A DNA stretch of 64,000 bases from Neolentinus lepideus HHB14362 ss-1 (lineage: Eukaryota > Basidiomycota > Agaricomycetes > Gloeophyllales > Gloeophyllaceae), in contig KV425570.1 of assembly GCA_001632425.1 (NCBI GenBank), forward strand, positions 124,001 to 188,000. The letters run 5' to 3'. The notes beneath the pieces were generated by a model that was not told where the DNA came from, made no database searches, and was given only the letters and a program-made list of their open reading frames with translations. Positions within the stretch are counted from its first letter, which is position 1. The number at the start of each line of letters is the position of its first letter. Below are positions 48,513 to 59,112 of this stretch, in pieces. The translations under genes were made by a program, and so were the position numbers.

Positions 48513-50002
48513 CCCAGTCAAAACTAACATGAAAAAAATCGAATTGCAGTGATTACAATCGATTACAGTTGAATTCAGATGATTTGGCTCCACTTATTCG
48601 ATGGTATTCGAGAAATCGACGCTGGCTTCGATCCGAGATTAACCCCATTGAATACCATCGATACAGACACCGTTCCTAGAATACACATGTATGTCTTTAA
48701 TCGATACTAATCAAATATAATCGATCCATTTCAATCATCTTATTCATTCCCCCCAATTTTGCCATATATAAAACTATCAAATACCATCACACAAGTATGA
48801 ATACATTTGATTACCATCGAATACTATTGATTGTCTCACTCTCGCCAATCCCGCACCATATTCATCGATTCCCATCCATATCCGTTGAATTCCATCCATA
48901 TCCACTGAATCCCATCACACACCATCTATCCCAATAGCCCCCCTCCCCCTCTCCTCCTCCCGTCCTCCCGCTACTGCGTCATACCTGAAAATCGCGTATC
49001 ATACGAAAACCTTGTCGCCAGGCGCCTTGTGGCGCTGCCGATGACAAAACACTCACCAATCGGGCAGCAGCTAGAATATCTGGGTGGGGCGTCATCTCTG
49101 GGTCTCCTATGTCATTCTCGTGCAGTGCATATATGCATCTGCAAAGATCCTTGGCAGTGTGGATTAGCTAGAAGCGTACCGAATGACCTATGCCACTCAC
49201 TAATCACAAATTTGGCCCGGAACTTACGCGACTCCTTGAGCAACCCGCTGACCGAGTGATCTGGGAATGAGTAAGGTGCAGTCATAAAGTCTCCTGCAGC
49301 ACATCTGCTTGAAACTCTATTCCCACGACATCGGACAGTAAGGTGATCACGTACCTTCACCGCCCCCTGGAGATACAGCACACTCTCCATATCTTCCATG
49401 GACAGCTCCGCCTCACGCATGGGCGGCAGCAAGGGTGGCTCCGACCTCTTCGCGAAGCCGAGTTTGCACATCAACATGTCTCGCAAGCTAGTCTGAGAGT
49501 TAGCATCCCCGCGGTGGTGCCATGTCCAGCGATGAACACAATATTATTGCGTAGGCTGGTTGTAGCCGGACGAAAATGAGTGAGAGGATGGACTTGATTT
49601 AACAGCACAGAGAGAACGAGCAAAGGAGTTGCGACTCACAAAATGTCTGAGTTATAGCGGAGTTCGAATATTAAAATCGACAAAGTCATGTGATCGCGTC
49701 CGACAGCAGAGCAGATTTCAGCGAAATTCGAGGAACTTACGGAATCTCAAGCAAGTCGCGCGGTGGACTTCGAGCTGCTAGCGCACGCGAGCACGGCTGA
49801 AGGCAGCTAGCCGAGCTCTCTCAAGGTCAGAAGCCGCCGCTACGAGAGCAGCCATCTGCCTACCTGATTTGGAAATGATGCGAGGCAGACTCGCGGCAAA
49901 TTTGTGTTTATTCGAGGAATTGCAGCGTTTATTCGATCTAGTTCGATTAAATTCTATCTAGTTGGTAGGTATTCGATTCCTTTTTTGTTGGTTTTGACTG
50001 GG
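48513..50002. mobile_element. non-autonomous TIR DNA transposon (1490 bp) with 7-bp target duplication
   Basis: The ends are inverted repeats of about 32 bp. The left begins CCCAGTCAAAACTAACA; the right, read inwards, begins CCCAGTCAAAACCAACA; both continue A-rich and reach ATCGAAT. The element is flanked by CTTCAGA on both sides (48506-48512 and 50003-50009), a 7-bp direct repeat. The interior left part is AT-rich with many ATCGAT/TACCATCGA words; the middle is more GC-rich and carries a possible gene fragment. No transposase is visible, so mobility would depend on another copy. The superfamily is not assigned; 7-8 bp duplications occur in several. Confidence 0.85.
49340..49498 (-). pseudogene. 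possible captured gene fragment inside the transposon
   Basis: On the minus strand an exon-like stretch reads SLRDMLMCKLGFAKRSEPP and then MREAELSMEDMESVLYL. It is preceded by an AG acceptor (CTAACTCTCAG) and followed by a GTACGT donor. Its codon pattern looks coding and unlike the AT-rich flanks of the element. I do not recognise the protein and cannot find clean neighbouring exons, so it may be a captured fragment or part of a lost transposon gene. Confidence 0.3.
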
Positions 50003-50461
50003 CTTCAGACTTGGAAGGCAAGGTCGTACTAGTTCTCTCGACCATGAACGAGTTCAACGTTCCCGTGGCATAGGCCAAGCTCGTCACTAAATTCTCTCTC
50101 TGTCGGAAACATGTTCGCCTAGCTTTCTTACAGCGACAGGAATTCAGAATCTCTGATTATTCGCATGAAATCCGTCACTTCCCCAGGCCAACCAGTTCTT
50201 CTCACTTGATGGAAGTAAAAAACTTATTCAGTCTCCGTTATATAGAGCCGGCAGACCCTCCAACCTTAATGCATCCCGAGCCTCGTTTGAAATCCAAAGT
50301 TTGTCATACTCGGTCCCTGATTGGTCAGATTCACTCACATGGCATCCATGCGCTCGGGCCCGGCGGTACCGACACCAACGACTCGGTAAACTCACTTGAA
50401 AAGTTTGAGGCACCTGTGTACCTCCTCTCCTACCTCGGTTTCCGTCTCTCTGCGCGACACG
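50003..50461. promoter_or_regulatory. promoter interval of RLI1 next to the transposon
   Basis: 459 bp between the right end of the transposon and the RLI1 start codon. It must contain the RLI1 promoter. No motif was identified. Confidence 0.4.
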
Positions 50462-52810
50462 ATGGCTGACAAAATTACGCGTATCGCCATCGTCGACTCG
50501 AACAGGTGCAAGCCGAAAAGATGCGCTCAAGAATGTAAGAAGGTGTGCGAGCTACAGCTGATAGAAATCGCGATTCAGTTAATCTGATCAGTGGAGATTT
50601 GGTAGTCGTGTCCGGTGGTGAAGATGGGTGAGTTTTCATTCAAGCACTATGAGAGTGTCACTGCTCATTATTTGCGTAGGGAAGCTGTGTATTGAAGTCA
50701 AGCCCACCGACAAGATCGCTTTTATATCTGAATTCTTATGTATCGGCTGTGGTATTTGTGTGAAGAAGTGCGTCACTCCCTCCAGTCTCCTTCGTGAACA
50801 GAGCTTGAACTTCGACTTTAGATGCCCTTTTGAAGCGATTGCGATCATCAATCTCCCCACAAATCTAGAGTCACAAGTCACTCATCGATATACCGCCAAC
50901 TCCTTCAAGCTCCATCGATTGCCGACACCAAGGCCAGGGCAGGTGCTGGGTTTAGTGGGGACGAACGGTATTGGGAAGAGCACGGCACTAAAGATATTGG
51001 CTGGAAAGGTGAAGCCCAACTTGGGCCGATACGATGTACGTTTGCTCCACATTCTCTGTTTCGCTGTCTCTCAATAACCCACGTATGTCTTGCAGGATCC
51101 CCCAGACTGGCAAGAAATTCTCAAACACTTCCGTGGCTCCGAGCTGCAGAACTACTTCACCAAAATCCTCGAGGACAACCTCAAAGCGCTTATCAAGCCG
51201 CAATACGTTGATCACATCCCGCGCGCGATCAAGGGCGTTATGACTGTCAGCCAGATGCTCGACTCCAAAAAGGAGCTGGACAACAAGCAAAAGTTGTTGG
51301 ATGAGCTAGAGCTGAATGAGGTGCTGGAACGCGAGGTATCGCAATTATCTGGTGGAGAGCTGCAACGGTTCGCTATTGCAATGACGTGCATACAGAGCGC
51401 GGATGTGTGAGTACTTCTTCTCGTGTGACTAGTTCAATGGGCTTGACGGGTGATGGCGCAGATACATGTTTGACGAGCCGTCTAGTTACTTGGATATCAA
51501 GCAGCGGTTGAAGGCGGCGGAGTTGATTCGGTCGTTGCTGACCTCGGACAACTATGTCATCGCTGTTGAGCACGATTTGTCAGTGTTGGACTACTTGTCG
51601 GATTTCATTTGCTGTCTGTACGGCAAGCCGTCCATGTACGGCGTCGTGACCATGCCTTACTCGGTCCGAGAGGGTCGGTGCGAGTTTGACTACTCGCATG
51701 TCACTGACTGACTTCGCTTTCAGGCATTAACATTTTCCTTGATGGCTTCATCCCTACCGAAAACCTGCGATTCCGCGAAGACTCACTTTCCTTCAAGATG
51801 GTTGAAACCGCGGAGGAAATCGTCATCGAGAAGAACGCGCAATACTCCTACCCCTCTATGACCAAAACGCTCGGCGGATTCAAGCTCACCGTCGAGGGTG
51901 GCTCCTTTACGGACTCGGAGATTGTCGTCATGCTCGGTGAGAACGGAACCGGCAAGACGACGTTTATCCGGCTTCTTTGGGGAGATGAGCCCGACGAGGA
52001 GGTGGACAAGCAGAAGTTCTCAGTGTCGATGAAGCCACAAACAATCTCGCCAAAATTCCCTGGGACCGTTCGGATGCTGCTCTTAAAGCAGATCAAGCAG
52101 GCGTTCATGCATCCGCAGTTCCAGACGGATGTGGTGAAGCCTATGAGCTTGGAGAATATTCTGGACCAGGAAGTGAAGACCCTCTCGGGTGGTGAGTTGC
52201 AAAGGGTGGCCATTGTACTTGCGCTTGGTTAGTGCCGTGATATGCTATGTGGGAACATGCTGACAGGTTACTAGGCAAACCGGCGAATGTCTACCTCCTC
52301 GACGAGCCTTCCTCTTTCTTGGATTCGGAGCAGCGTATCATTGCTAGCAAGGTCATAAAGAGGTGAGCCACGGGAAATGGTCGCAGCGATGAGCGTCTTA
52401 TCGATGCCTTGCTAGGTTCATTCTCCATGCCAAGAAGACGGCCTTCGTGATCGAACACGACTTCATCATGGCGACGTATCTCGCGGATCGTGTCATCGTT
52501 TTCGAGGGCAAGCCTGCCATCTCGGCTACCGCTACGCCGTACGCACGCTGTCCAAGCACTGGATCTTTGCAGTCTTGCTGACATCAAATTCAGACCACAA
52601 TCGCTCCTGACGGGTATGAACAAATTTTTGGCGTCGCTGCAGATCACGTTCCGGAGAGACCCTACGAACTTCCGCCCGCGTGTCAACAAAATGGACAGTG
52701 TCAAGGATCGGGAGCAGAAGGGTACGCCATGTCTTTCCATTTACTTTGGCCTATCCTCTAACTTCACGCGGTGGATAGTTTCGGGCAACTACTTCTTCCT
52801 TGAGGAGTAA
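50462..52810 (+). CDS. RLI1: Rli1/ABCE1, iron-sulfur ribosome-recycling ATPase (600 aa)
   Basis: Essential cytosolic twin-ATPase that splits ribosomes after termination and aids initiation and ribosome export. The N-terminus carries two 4Fe-4S clusters: [15 protein letters not shown] and [15 protein letters not shown]. The first ATPase has Walker [10 protein letters not shown], signature [13 protein letters not shown] and Walker [12 protein letters not shown]. The second has [22 protein letters not shown] and [11 protein letters not shown]. The end SGNYFFLEE is the family's terminus. Eleven exons: 50462-50542, 50606-50627, 50680-50767, 50822-51035, 51096-51406, 51462-51673, 51724-52227, 52275-52362, 52416-52538, 52594-52721 and 52779-52810. 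The sum is 1803 nt, giving the usual 600 residues. Confidence 0.98.
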
Positions 52811-53177
52811 CTGGCTGTGCGTGAGCTGGGTGTCGACATGTAGTGGCATGTATTAGAGCAGGACAATGAAGTGTAGGATAGATGCTGTAGCCTAATACGG
52901 ATATCTGTACACAAGGACTAGGTTGAGTGAATTGTAGCATTCATGAACGGTTGTCGCGGTTGCTGACCGTTGTCTCGTGTGGGTAGTCCAGTCGAGGCTT
53001 TACCTTTTCGCTTTCGTAGAACACTAGACTAAACCTTTGGATGATGATTAGATTATAACTATGGACTTCCGACATATAATACAGACGGGATAGTGACTTG
53101 CACTGAGACAATGGATACAGCAGGGAACAGATAGAGCACAGAAACGCAGAACACGTGGACATGACTGAGGTGCGGAG
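52811..53177. other. convergent 3' interval
   Basis: 367 bp between the tail-to-tail RLI1 and RPA14 genes, holding their 3' untranslated regions. Nothing else was seen. Confidence 0.5.
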
Positions 53178-53658
53178 TTAGAATATCGACCCTAAGAATC
53201 GGGGGTCGTTGATCGTCTCGATGGTGAAATCTACTAGTTCCATGTCTACAGTTACGAGTATCAGTCGATAAGAGGCCCGGTGTATTAAGACCCATACCGA
53301 GATCGGATCCCATGTTAATGCAAGCCATCATCGTGACCGTGGTCGCGTCGTTCACCTTCCCAACAACCTCGACGTACGTGTCTGTTACGCGGGCATCCTG
53401 CGCCAGCCATCCTTGCGTTAATGAGCATCTCACAACAGGGCGTCCATGATGCTCACCTTCGATAAACGCACCTCCACTTGCATCTTGTCGCTAGTTTCTA
53501 CCAGCGCTGAATCTCCTTTGAACTTTGGAACGATCAGCATTTGGTTCTTCCTCGCAGAATGGTCGCACCTGTAGGACTTTGCATACTAATCTGACCGTAC
53601 GGCCGACGTACTCGGCGAGTCTCTTGCCGTTCACACGAGTTGAGACATGTTCCGCCAT
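53178..53658 (-). CDS. RPA3: replication protein A 14-kDa subunit (RPA3), 107 aa
   Basis: Smallest subunit of the single-stranded-DNA-binding trimer needed for replication and repair. It is a single OB fold: RVNGKRLAEYVGRTVRLVCKV, then a short strand KMQVEVRLS, VTDTYVEVVGKV, and MACINMGSDLDMELVDFTI, a block typical of fungal and animal RPA14. Exons, minus strand: 53658-53569, 53522-53457, 53397-53298 and 53245-53178. The join at 53457/53397 uses the acceptor that gives SKDARVTDTYVE. The length is slightly short for the family but includes all strands. Confidence 0.88.
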
Positions 53659-54123
53659 AGTATTAGAGAGAAAATTTGCGGACTGTCTGAGTGGGGCTTC
53701 TGTATGCGTTATAAGATATCAAGGTTGAACGCGGTCAGACGAGTACGCGTCTCGTTCAATGATCGTGACTAGACGTGTGCCGTCGCGTTACCCGTGACAT
53801 CAAATTACGCTCTTGGAATTCTGCTTTACGAAAGAACTCCAAGTTTACTCGATAACAGGCCCCGACTGCATTGGTGAACTATCATTGCTGCACCACCATC
53901 GCTCCGAGAGCTAGGGCCTGATCAAATTGACTCTTTGTTTCTGCTAGTTTCCTACATAAAATCAGATTGTTTTCCGCGTCATACTGCCAGGCCAGATCTC
54001 TGCTAGAAACGAGAGGAGAAAGAGACTTGCTCAAGATGCACGGATAAAGCATATCATACATCACATAATATTGTACATTCGACTCCGCAGCTATCCGTCT
54101 TATTCTCTCGGTTTTGGCGTCTC

Positions 54124-54517
54124 TCACTTCCCACCAGGCTTCCCAGACACGGGCTTCTTGAGGGGAGCTCTCGGTCTGAACAACGTCTTGTGCGGGTGTG
54201 ACTCATCGTGCTCTGAAGTTTCCCTGACGATTTCATATCCAACTAACGTTAGCGCCGACTACGTAGCAGGTAAGGTCTGATTACGCACGTCGGCAAGTCA
54301 TGAGTCTCAGTGTGGGGGGAGCTATTCTGCGAACTGGCGGTGTTCACTGCCTCGCCTTGCCTGTAAAGAGGAAGAACCGGAATGATTTTGTCATGGGCGG
54401 GAAATGCGGTATTGCTGCAGCTGAAAGTGCTCACTCGGGTGACAGATGGGTGTTATCGGGCTCGGCATTATGCAGAGCCTCGACTGCGTGAGGCTCGTTG
54501 GTATCTGCGCTTGTCAT
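54124..54517 (-). CDS. small RPRAP-motif family protein 1 (84 aa)
   Basis: First and most diverged member of a local paralogous family that I do not recognise. The product is hydrophilic, rich in Ser, Pro, Asn and His, without signal peptide or membrane segment. The N-terminus starts MTSADTNEPHAVEAL. The C-terminus is LFRPRAPLKKPVSGKPGGK, matching the YRPRAP...KP-rich tail of the other members. Exons, minus strand: 54517-54435, 54360-54289 and 54223-54124, both introns phase 2 as in its relatives. The second acceptor is the one giving ETSEHDESHPHK before the motif; a nearer AG leads to an in-frame stop. Function unknown; it contains PRAPLK, a PxxPx[KR] pattern. Confidence 0.62.
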
Positions 54518-55518
54518 CCAAGGAAGGTATATCAATCGTTCCCTGATGGACTACTACATAGTACCGTTTCCCCACGTACCTCGCCTGCTGGGCTACACTA
54601 GGACTGTCTTCGCTGCTTGGCTGCATTCTCGTATATCGATCTTCGATCTCAGCTACTGGGCGGATGTTTACAGCTCGTCAAGGTGGAGATACAATCATAG
54701 CGCCCAGAGGAGTACTAAAATACCTGCCAAATAGCCGCGCCGGGACTTGGACGCCATAGATGGGGCTCCTGATGTTTTTGTCTATTTGTCATCGGCCCTC
54801 GAGCGCCTAGGATAACGGCCAGCATGACTATCCTCGGATTATGGGGACATTCTGGAATCTGGACTTATGCAGCCCGGGATATAAACAATTCAAGATAAGC
54901 GCCTCGAAATGTCGCGGGCGCCTATAGGTCCTGCAGGCGAATCGATGGCTGACGAAACGGAACGACAAGCGCTCTGAACGTTGGCCTTTAGACCTCAAAA
55001 CCCTAAGTGAACTTAGAAAACCGAATTCACGGAGCTGGCTCCGTGCTCCCACAATACATTGATCACTTCCCAGAGGCGAGCATACTTCAAGTCAGAGCTC
55101 CTGAAGCTAGCTGAGTATGATCCTCCTTGGGTTTGCATCTCCCTCAACTTGGTTCGCTGTGTTCTGCTCTCAGCAGGCTGGCGCCTTTGTCGAAAACGGG
55201 TCTGGCTCTGTATTTCGTGTTCCGTGGTTTGCTGCACGATTGAGACAACCTTCGAATGTTCCAAAACTGGCGCGATTAGCTGGCGTTGATCCTGGGACGG
55301 TCGAAGTAATCTATTCCATACTGCAGAATAGGGGTATTACAAGGAAAGTAAGACTGGGACTCGAAAACAGTGTCCGTGAAGAATGCAGTACGATGGTATC
55401 CAGGCAGACGAAACATTACAAGCAACGACAGCCGACATTGGAAAATAACGACGATTCCGATACAACAAAGGGAACAAAAGTACGATCAAAGTTGGAGCGC
55501 GAATCGATACAAATAACG
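54518..55518. other. non-coding part of the cluster
   Basis: Spacer upstream of gene 1 and left part of repeat unit 1. A minus-strand frame at 55013-55264 is partly preserved in unit 2 (SIVQQ followed by EH and a Gln), but the unit 2 copy stops early. It may be a decayed exon. No confident gene. Confidence 0.4.
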
Positions 55519-56061
55519 CTACGGGCGAGTCTCCTGTTGGCGCGTACTATCGGTTCTCTTTGGTTTCGGCTTCGTCGGCTTCGTCGGTGGCTTCGCCACG
55601 GTCGGTTGACGTACTGGGGCCCTCGGCCTATATATACGCTTTCCTGGCCTGGTCACCTCTTTCGTCTGACATCTATCAGCACACGGACCGGTCAGGACAA
55701 TCAACAACTACATTGTATGGGACTCACGGTGCTTGTGGTCCTGTGGTTTTTTGGATCTCGGGCTGAGGATGGACTTCAACCGACTTCGGTGGTAAGCAAT
55801 CAGCTAGATTCTCTTCCAATGCATCTGCTGATCGCTTCCTACTGCAGTCTTGTCAGTTTGCAGTACTATCACGACACAGTTAACGGTACTTCACCTTGTG
55901 CTTGCCCGGGTGCCGGGCACGGGTGATGCAATGGTGGCCTCGCTGGCCTTCTCTCCAGCCATAGGAGTGGCAGCGCATTCGCAGCTGGTCTGCGGAGCCT
56001 CTTCATGGGAGGAATTGGTGGCGGGCTCAGGTGTGTTGGAGACTTTTTTGTCGTCAGACAT
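55519..56061 (-). CDS. small RPRAP-motif family protein 2 (144 aa)
   Basis: Closest paralogue of the gene at 57911-58489; the two match in exons and introns. The N-terminal exon reads MSDDKKVSNTPEPATNSS with EEAPQTSCECAATP. The middle exon has SRKRSADALEENLADCLPPK, basic and possibly a nuclear signal. The last exon holds PGKRIYRPRAPVRQP and a KP-rich tail (TKPTKPKPKR). Exons, minus strand: 56061-55895, 55841-55728 and 55672-55519, both introns phase 2, total 435 nt. A TATA-like TATATAACCGC lies about 40 bp before the ATG (near 56100). Predicted disordered; no signal peptide. Function unknown; it contains PRAPVR, the PxxPx[KR] pattern. Confidence 0.75.
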
Positions 56062-56239
56062 TGTTATGAAGTGAGATGTGAAGGTCATCGACTTCCCGCG
56101 GTTATATATCGCCCTTCACGTATACTGCAATCCATGCACAGACCCCGAATGCTGTGCACGAGCTGTGTTTGCAGTGAAGTCGATCCTCATGTCTAAAGCT
56201 CTGGAGCTCACGTGCAATACAGCAGTTGCGATGAACAGG

Positions 56240-56625
56240 ACGCATTGCGAGCATGGCTTTCCTATTCGCCGTGGTGCGATGTCAGCTTAGCCCTTCGGCG
56301 AACTCATTGCGTATCTGGCAAGCCTTCTCGAGCGAGAATCCATAGCTTAATGGTTTCATCAGTCGTGAATTGGAACTTGATCCTCGCGCAAGATAGGGTC
56401 GATAATGTGGGTTTCGTTAAAGTGGCTCTGCATTCTTGTTACTTAGGACAGATCACAGGAGGCATTGCGAGCATGGCTTTCTTATTCGCCGTGGAGCGAT
56501 GTCAGCTTTGGTTTCATCAATCATGAACTGGAATATCCTCGCGCAAGATAGGGTCGATAACGCGGGCTCTGTTAAGACGGCAGTGCATTGATATTACTTA
56601 GGACAGGTCATAGCGTGCAGTACAC
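56240..56625. repeat. internal direct repeat within unit 1
   Basis: A segment of roughly 160-220 bp occurs twice in a row. Each copy has GCATTGCGAGCATGGCTTTC, TTCGCCGTGG with GCGATGTCAGCTT, CTCGCGCAAGATAGG and TACTTAGGACAG. Unit 2 carries the segment once (about 58650-58860), so the extra copy arose within unit 1 or was lost from unit 2. Confidence 0.75.
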
Positions 56626-56793
56626 AATGATTAAGTGACTAGTGAGTTGTTCGTTTTAGAGCTAATGATTCAACAGATAACTAAGTCAGCGTCCAAGTCG
56701 ATATCAAGCAAACACAAAGATTACGACCAAGAACAGGTTGCCGGTATTCTTTCAAAGCAATGAAGGTATAATATAAAGGTACAAGATTGTAGA

Positions 56794-57196
56794 TTAGTTA
56801 CGAAATTGTCCCCTTTCAGAATATGGCGCGATGCGGGTTTGTTCGTCGAATGGGTTTAATAGATTTTCCACTCGCAGGTTTCGAATGGGTGCTCGTGGCC
56901 GGTACTTTGGTTTTCTAGACATTGGTGGAGCTGATGCTGGACTCATCCTGTGTGGTATGGAAGGGTAAGTTAAGGGTTCTACTCTGCCGTAATTTGGATG
57001 CACGCACGGAGATGACAGTGGTTGGGAACTGGAACAACGGAACCGGTGAGCTATCGCCCGCGTGGCCTATACTTGGTATGCTCACCTAGGTACATCACGA
57101 GCCTGAGATTACTGGGACACGGTCATCTTTGGAGGAACCTCTAATTCACACACAGATGTGCGACGCCGCGGGACCTTTGGCAATGAATAATCCGTC
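56794..57196 (-). pseudogene. RPRAP-family pseudogene
   Basis: Broken copy of the intact gene at 59113-59633. The second exon (57196-57086) has the same 111-nt length and the same splice sites but contains an in-frame stop after TVSQ. The first exon is absent: the sequence upstream of the exon 2 acceptor changes to the start of repeat unit 2. The third exon (from 57028) still has RKPKYRPRAPIRN, but a frameshift after it destroys the KP-rich tail and the frame runs on to 56794. Confidence 0.8.
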
Positions 57197-57910
57197 CTGT
57201 AAGGAGGTCATTTTGTATGGTGTTTCAGCTCCTAAAGGGTGGAGGTACAATCCTAGTCTTGATGTTATCGTTTATTTGTTATTGACCCTCGAGTGCTTAG
57301 GTTCATGAACTGTCCTCGGATTATGGACTTCTGCATTCAACGGCCCGGGATATAAAGAATTCAAAGTAAACGCCTCGAAATGTTGCAGGCGCCTATAGGT
57401 TCAACACGTGGATCGATGGCTGACGAAACGGAATGATAAGCACTGAACGCTGGCCTCTCCCACAATACATTGATCACTTCCCGGAGCCGAGTATACTTCA
57501 AGTCAGACCTCGGGGTATGATCCTCCTTGGGTTTGTATCTCCTTCAACTTGGTTCGCTCTGTGTTCTGCTCCTGGTGCCATTGCCAGCAGCGAATCTAGC
57601 ACTGTGTTGCGTGTTCCGCGATTTGCTGCACGATTGAGACAGCCTTCCGATGTTCCAAAACTTGCGCGACTAGTTGGCGTTGGTCCTGGGGCAGTCGAAA
57701 TGATCTGTTCCAGTCCGATTTACCGCAGAATAGGGGTATTACAAGACTAGAACTCGGAAACAGTGTCCGTGAAAACTGTAGTTTAATGGTATCCAGGCAG
57801 ACGAAACATTGCAAGCAACGACAGGCGACATTGGAAAATAACAGCGATTCCGACATCACAAAGAGAACAAAGTACAATCAAAGTTGGAGCGGGAATCAAT
57901 ACAAATAACA

Positions 57911-58489
57911 CTACAGACGACTCTCCTCTTGGCGCGTACTGTCCGTTCTCCTCGGTTTTGGTTTCGGCTTCGAACCTTGGGGCTTCGTCGCCGCGGTCGG
58001 TGGGCGCAGGGGGGCCCTCGGCCTATATTTACGCTTTTCTGGCCTGGCCACCTCTTGTGTCTGACATCTATCAACACACGGACAGGTCAGGACAATCAAC
58101 GATTATATCGTGTGGCACTTACGGTGCTTGTGGTCCTGTGGTCTTTTGGATCTCAGTTGAAGCCTCGGGCTGAGGTTGCGCTTCAACCGATTTCGGTGGT
58201 AAGCAATCAGCTGGATTGTCTTCCAGTGCATCTGCTGATCGCTTCCTATTGCAGTCTTGTCAGTTTGTAATACTATCACGACATAGCTAACAGTACTTCA
58301 CCTTGTGCTTGCTCGGGCGTCGGGTTCGGGTGATGCGATGGCGGCCTCGTAGGCCTTCTTTTCAGCTACAGGAGTGGCAGCGCATTCGCAGTTGGTCTGC
58401 GGAGCCTCTTCATTAGTACCCAAACCCTCGCCACGGGAGGAATTAGTAGCGGGCTCAGGTATGCTAGAGACTTCTTTGTCGTCAGACAT
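57911..58489 (-). CDS. small RPRAP-motif family protein 3 (155 aa)
   Basis: Paralogue of the 55519-56061 gene in the second repeat unit. It starts MSDDKEVSSIPEPATNSS and has a small insertion (GEGLGTN) before EEAPQTNCECAATP. The middle exon keeps RKRSADALEDNPADCLPPK; the last has EKRKYRPRAPLRPP and a tail with SKPKPKPRR. Exons, minus strand: 58489-58302, 58245-58123 and 58067-57911, both phase 2, total 468 nt. The first acceptor differs: the CAG used by its sister is CAA here, but the TAG three bases on keeps frame and drops one serine. A TATA-like element (TATATAACC on the minus strand) lies about 35 bp upstream of the ATG. Confidence 0.75.
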
Positions 58490-59112
58490 TGTTATGAACT
58501 GAGCCCCATCGACCCCCGCTAGGCGGTTATATATACGAACGCTGCAATCTATGCTCAGGCTCGGAATGCTATGCACGAGCTGTGTTTGCAGTGAAGTCGA
58601 CCCTGACCTCTAAAGCTCTGGAGCTCACAATACAGCAGTTGCGGTGAACAGGACGCATTGCGAGCATGGCTTTCCTATTCGCCGTGGTGCGATGTCAGCT
58701 TAGCCCTTCGGCGAACTTGATGCGTGTCTCGCAAGCCTTCTCGAACGAGAATCCGATAGCTCGATGGTTTCATCAACCGTGAACTGGAAGATCCTCGCGC
58801 AAGATAGGCATGTGGGGTTTGTTAAGACGGCAATGCACTGATATTATTTAATACAGGTCACAGCATGCAGTACACAGCGATTAAGCGACTAATGAGTTGT
58901 TCGTTTTATTGTTCGTTTTAGAGCTAATCAATTAAGAGATAACGAAGCTAGCGTCCAAGTCGATATCGAGCAAACACGAAGATTACGACCATGGATAGGT
59001 CGCTGGTATTTTTAAAGAGCAATGAACGTATAAGATAAAGGTATAACATTATAGAGTGATTACGAATCGTCCCCTGTTCAAAATATGACGCGAATCCGCG
59101 ATACGGTTCTGT

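Larger units (their letters stand above)
54675..57236. repeat. tandem duplication, unit 1
   Basis: The unit begins near GGTGGAGATACAATC and shares long stretches with the unit starting near 57237 (GGTGGAGGTACAATC). Shared landmarks are GGGATATAAA, CGCCTCGAAATGT, GGCGCCTATAGGT and TCGATGGCTGACGAAACGGA, then a minus-strand family gene, then a second minus-strand family copy. In this unit the second copy is a pseudogene and its first exon is missing at the junction with unit 2. Confidence 0.82.

Noticed and set aside
55117..55926. 269-codon plus-strand frame in repeat unit 1
   Set aside because: Unit 2 breaks the frame early, and it runs antisense through a spliced family gene whose exons are conserved instead.
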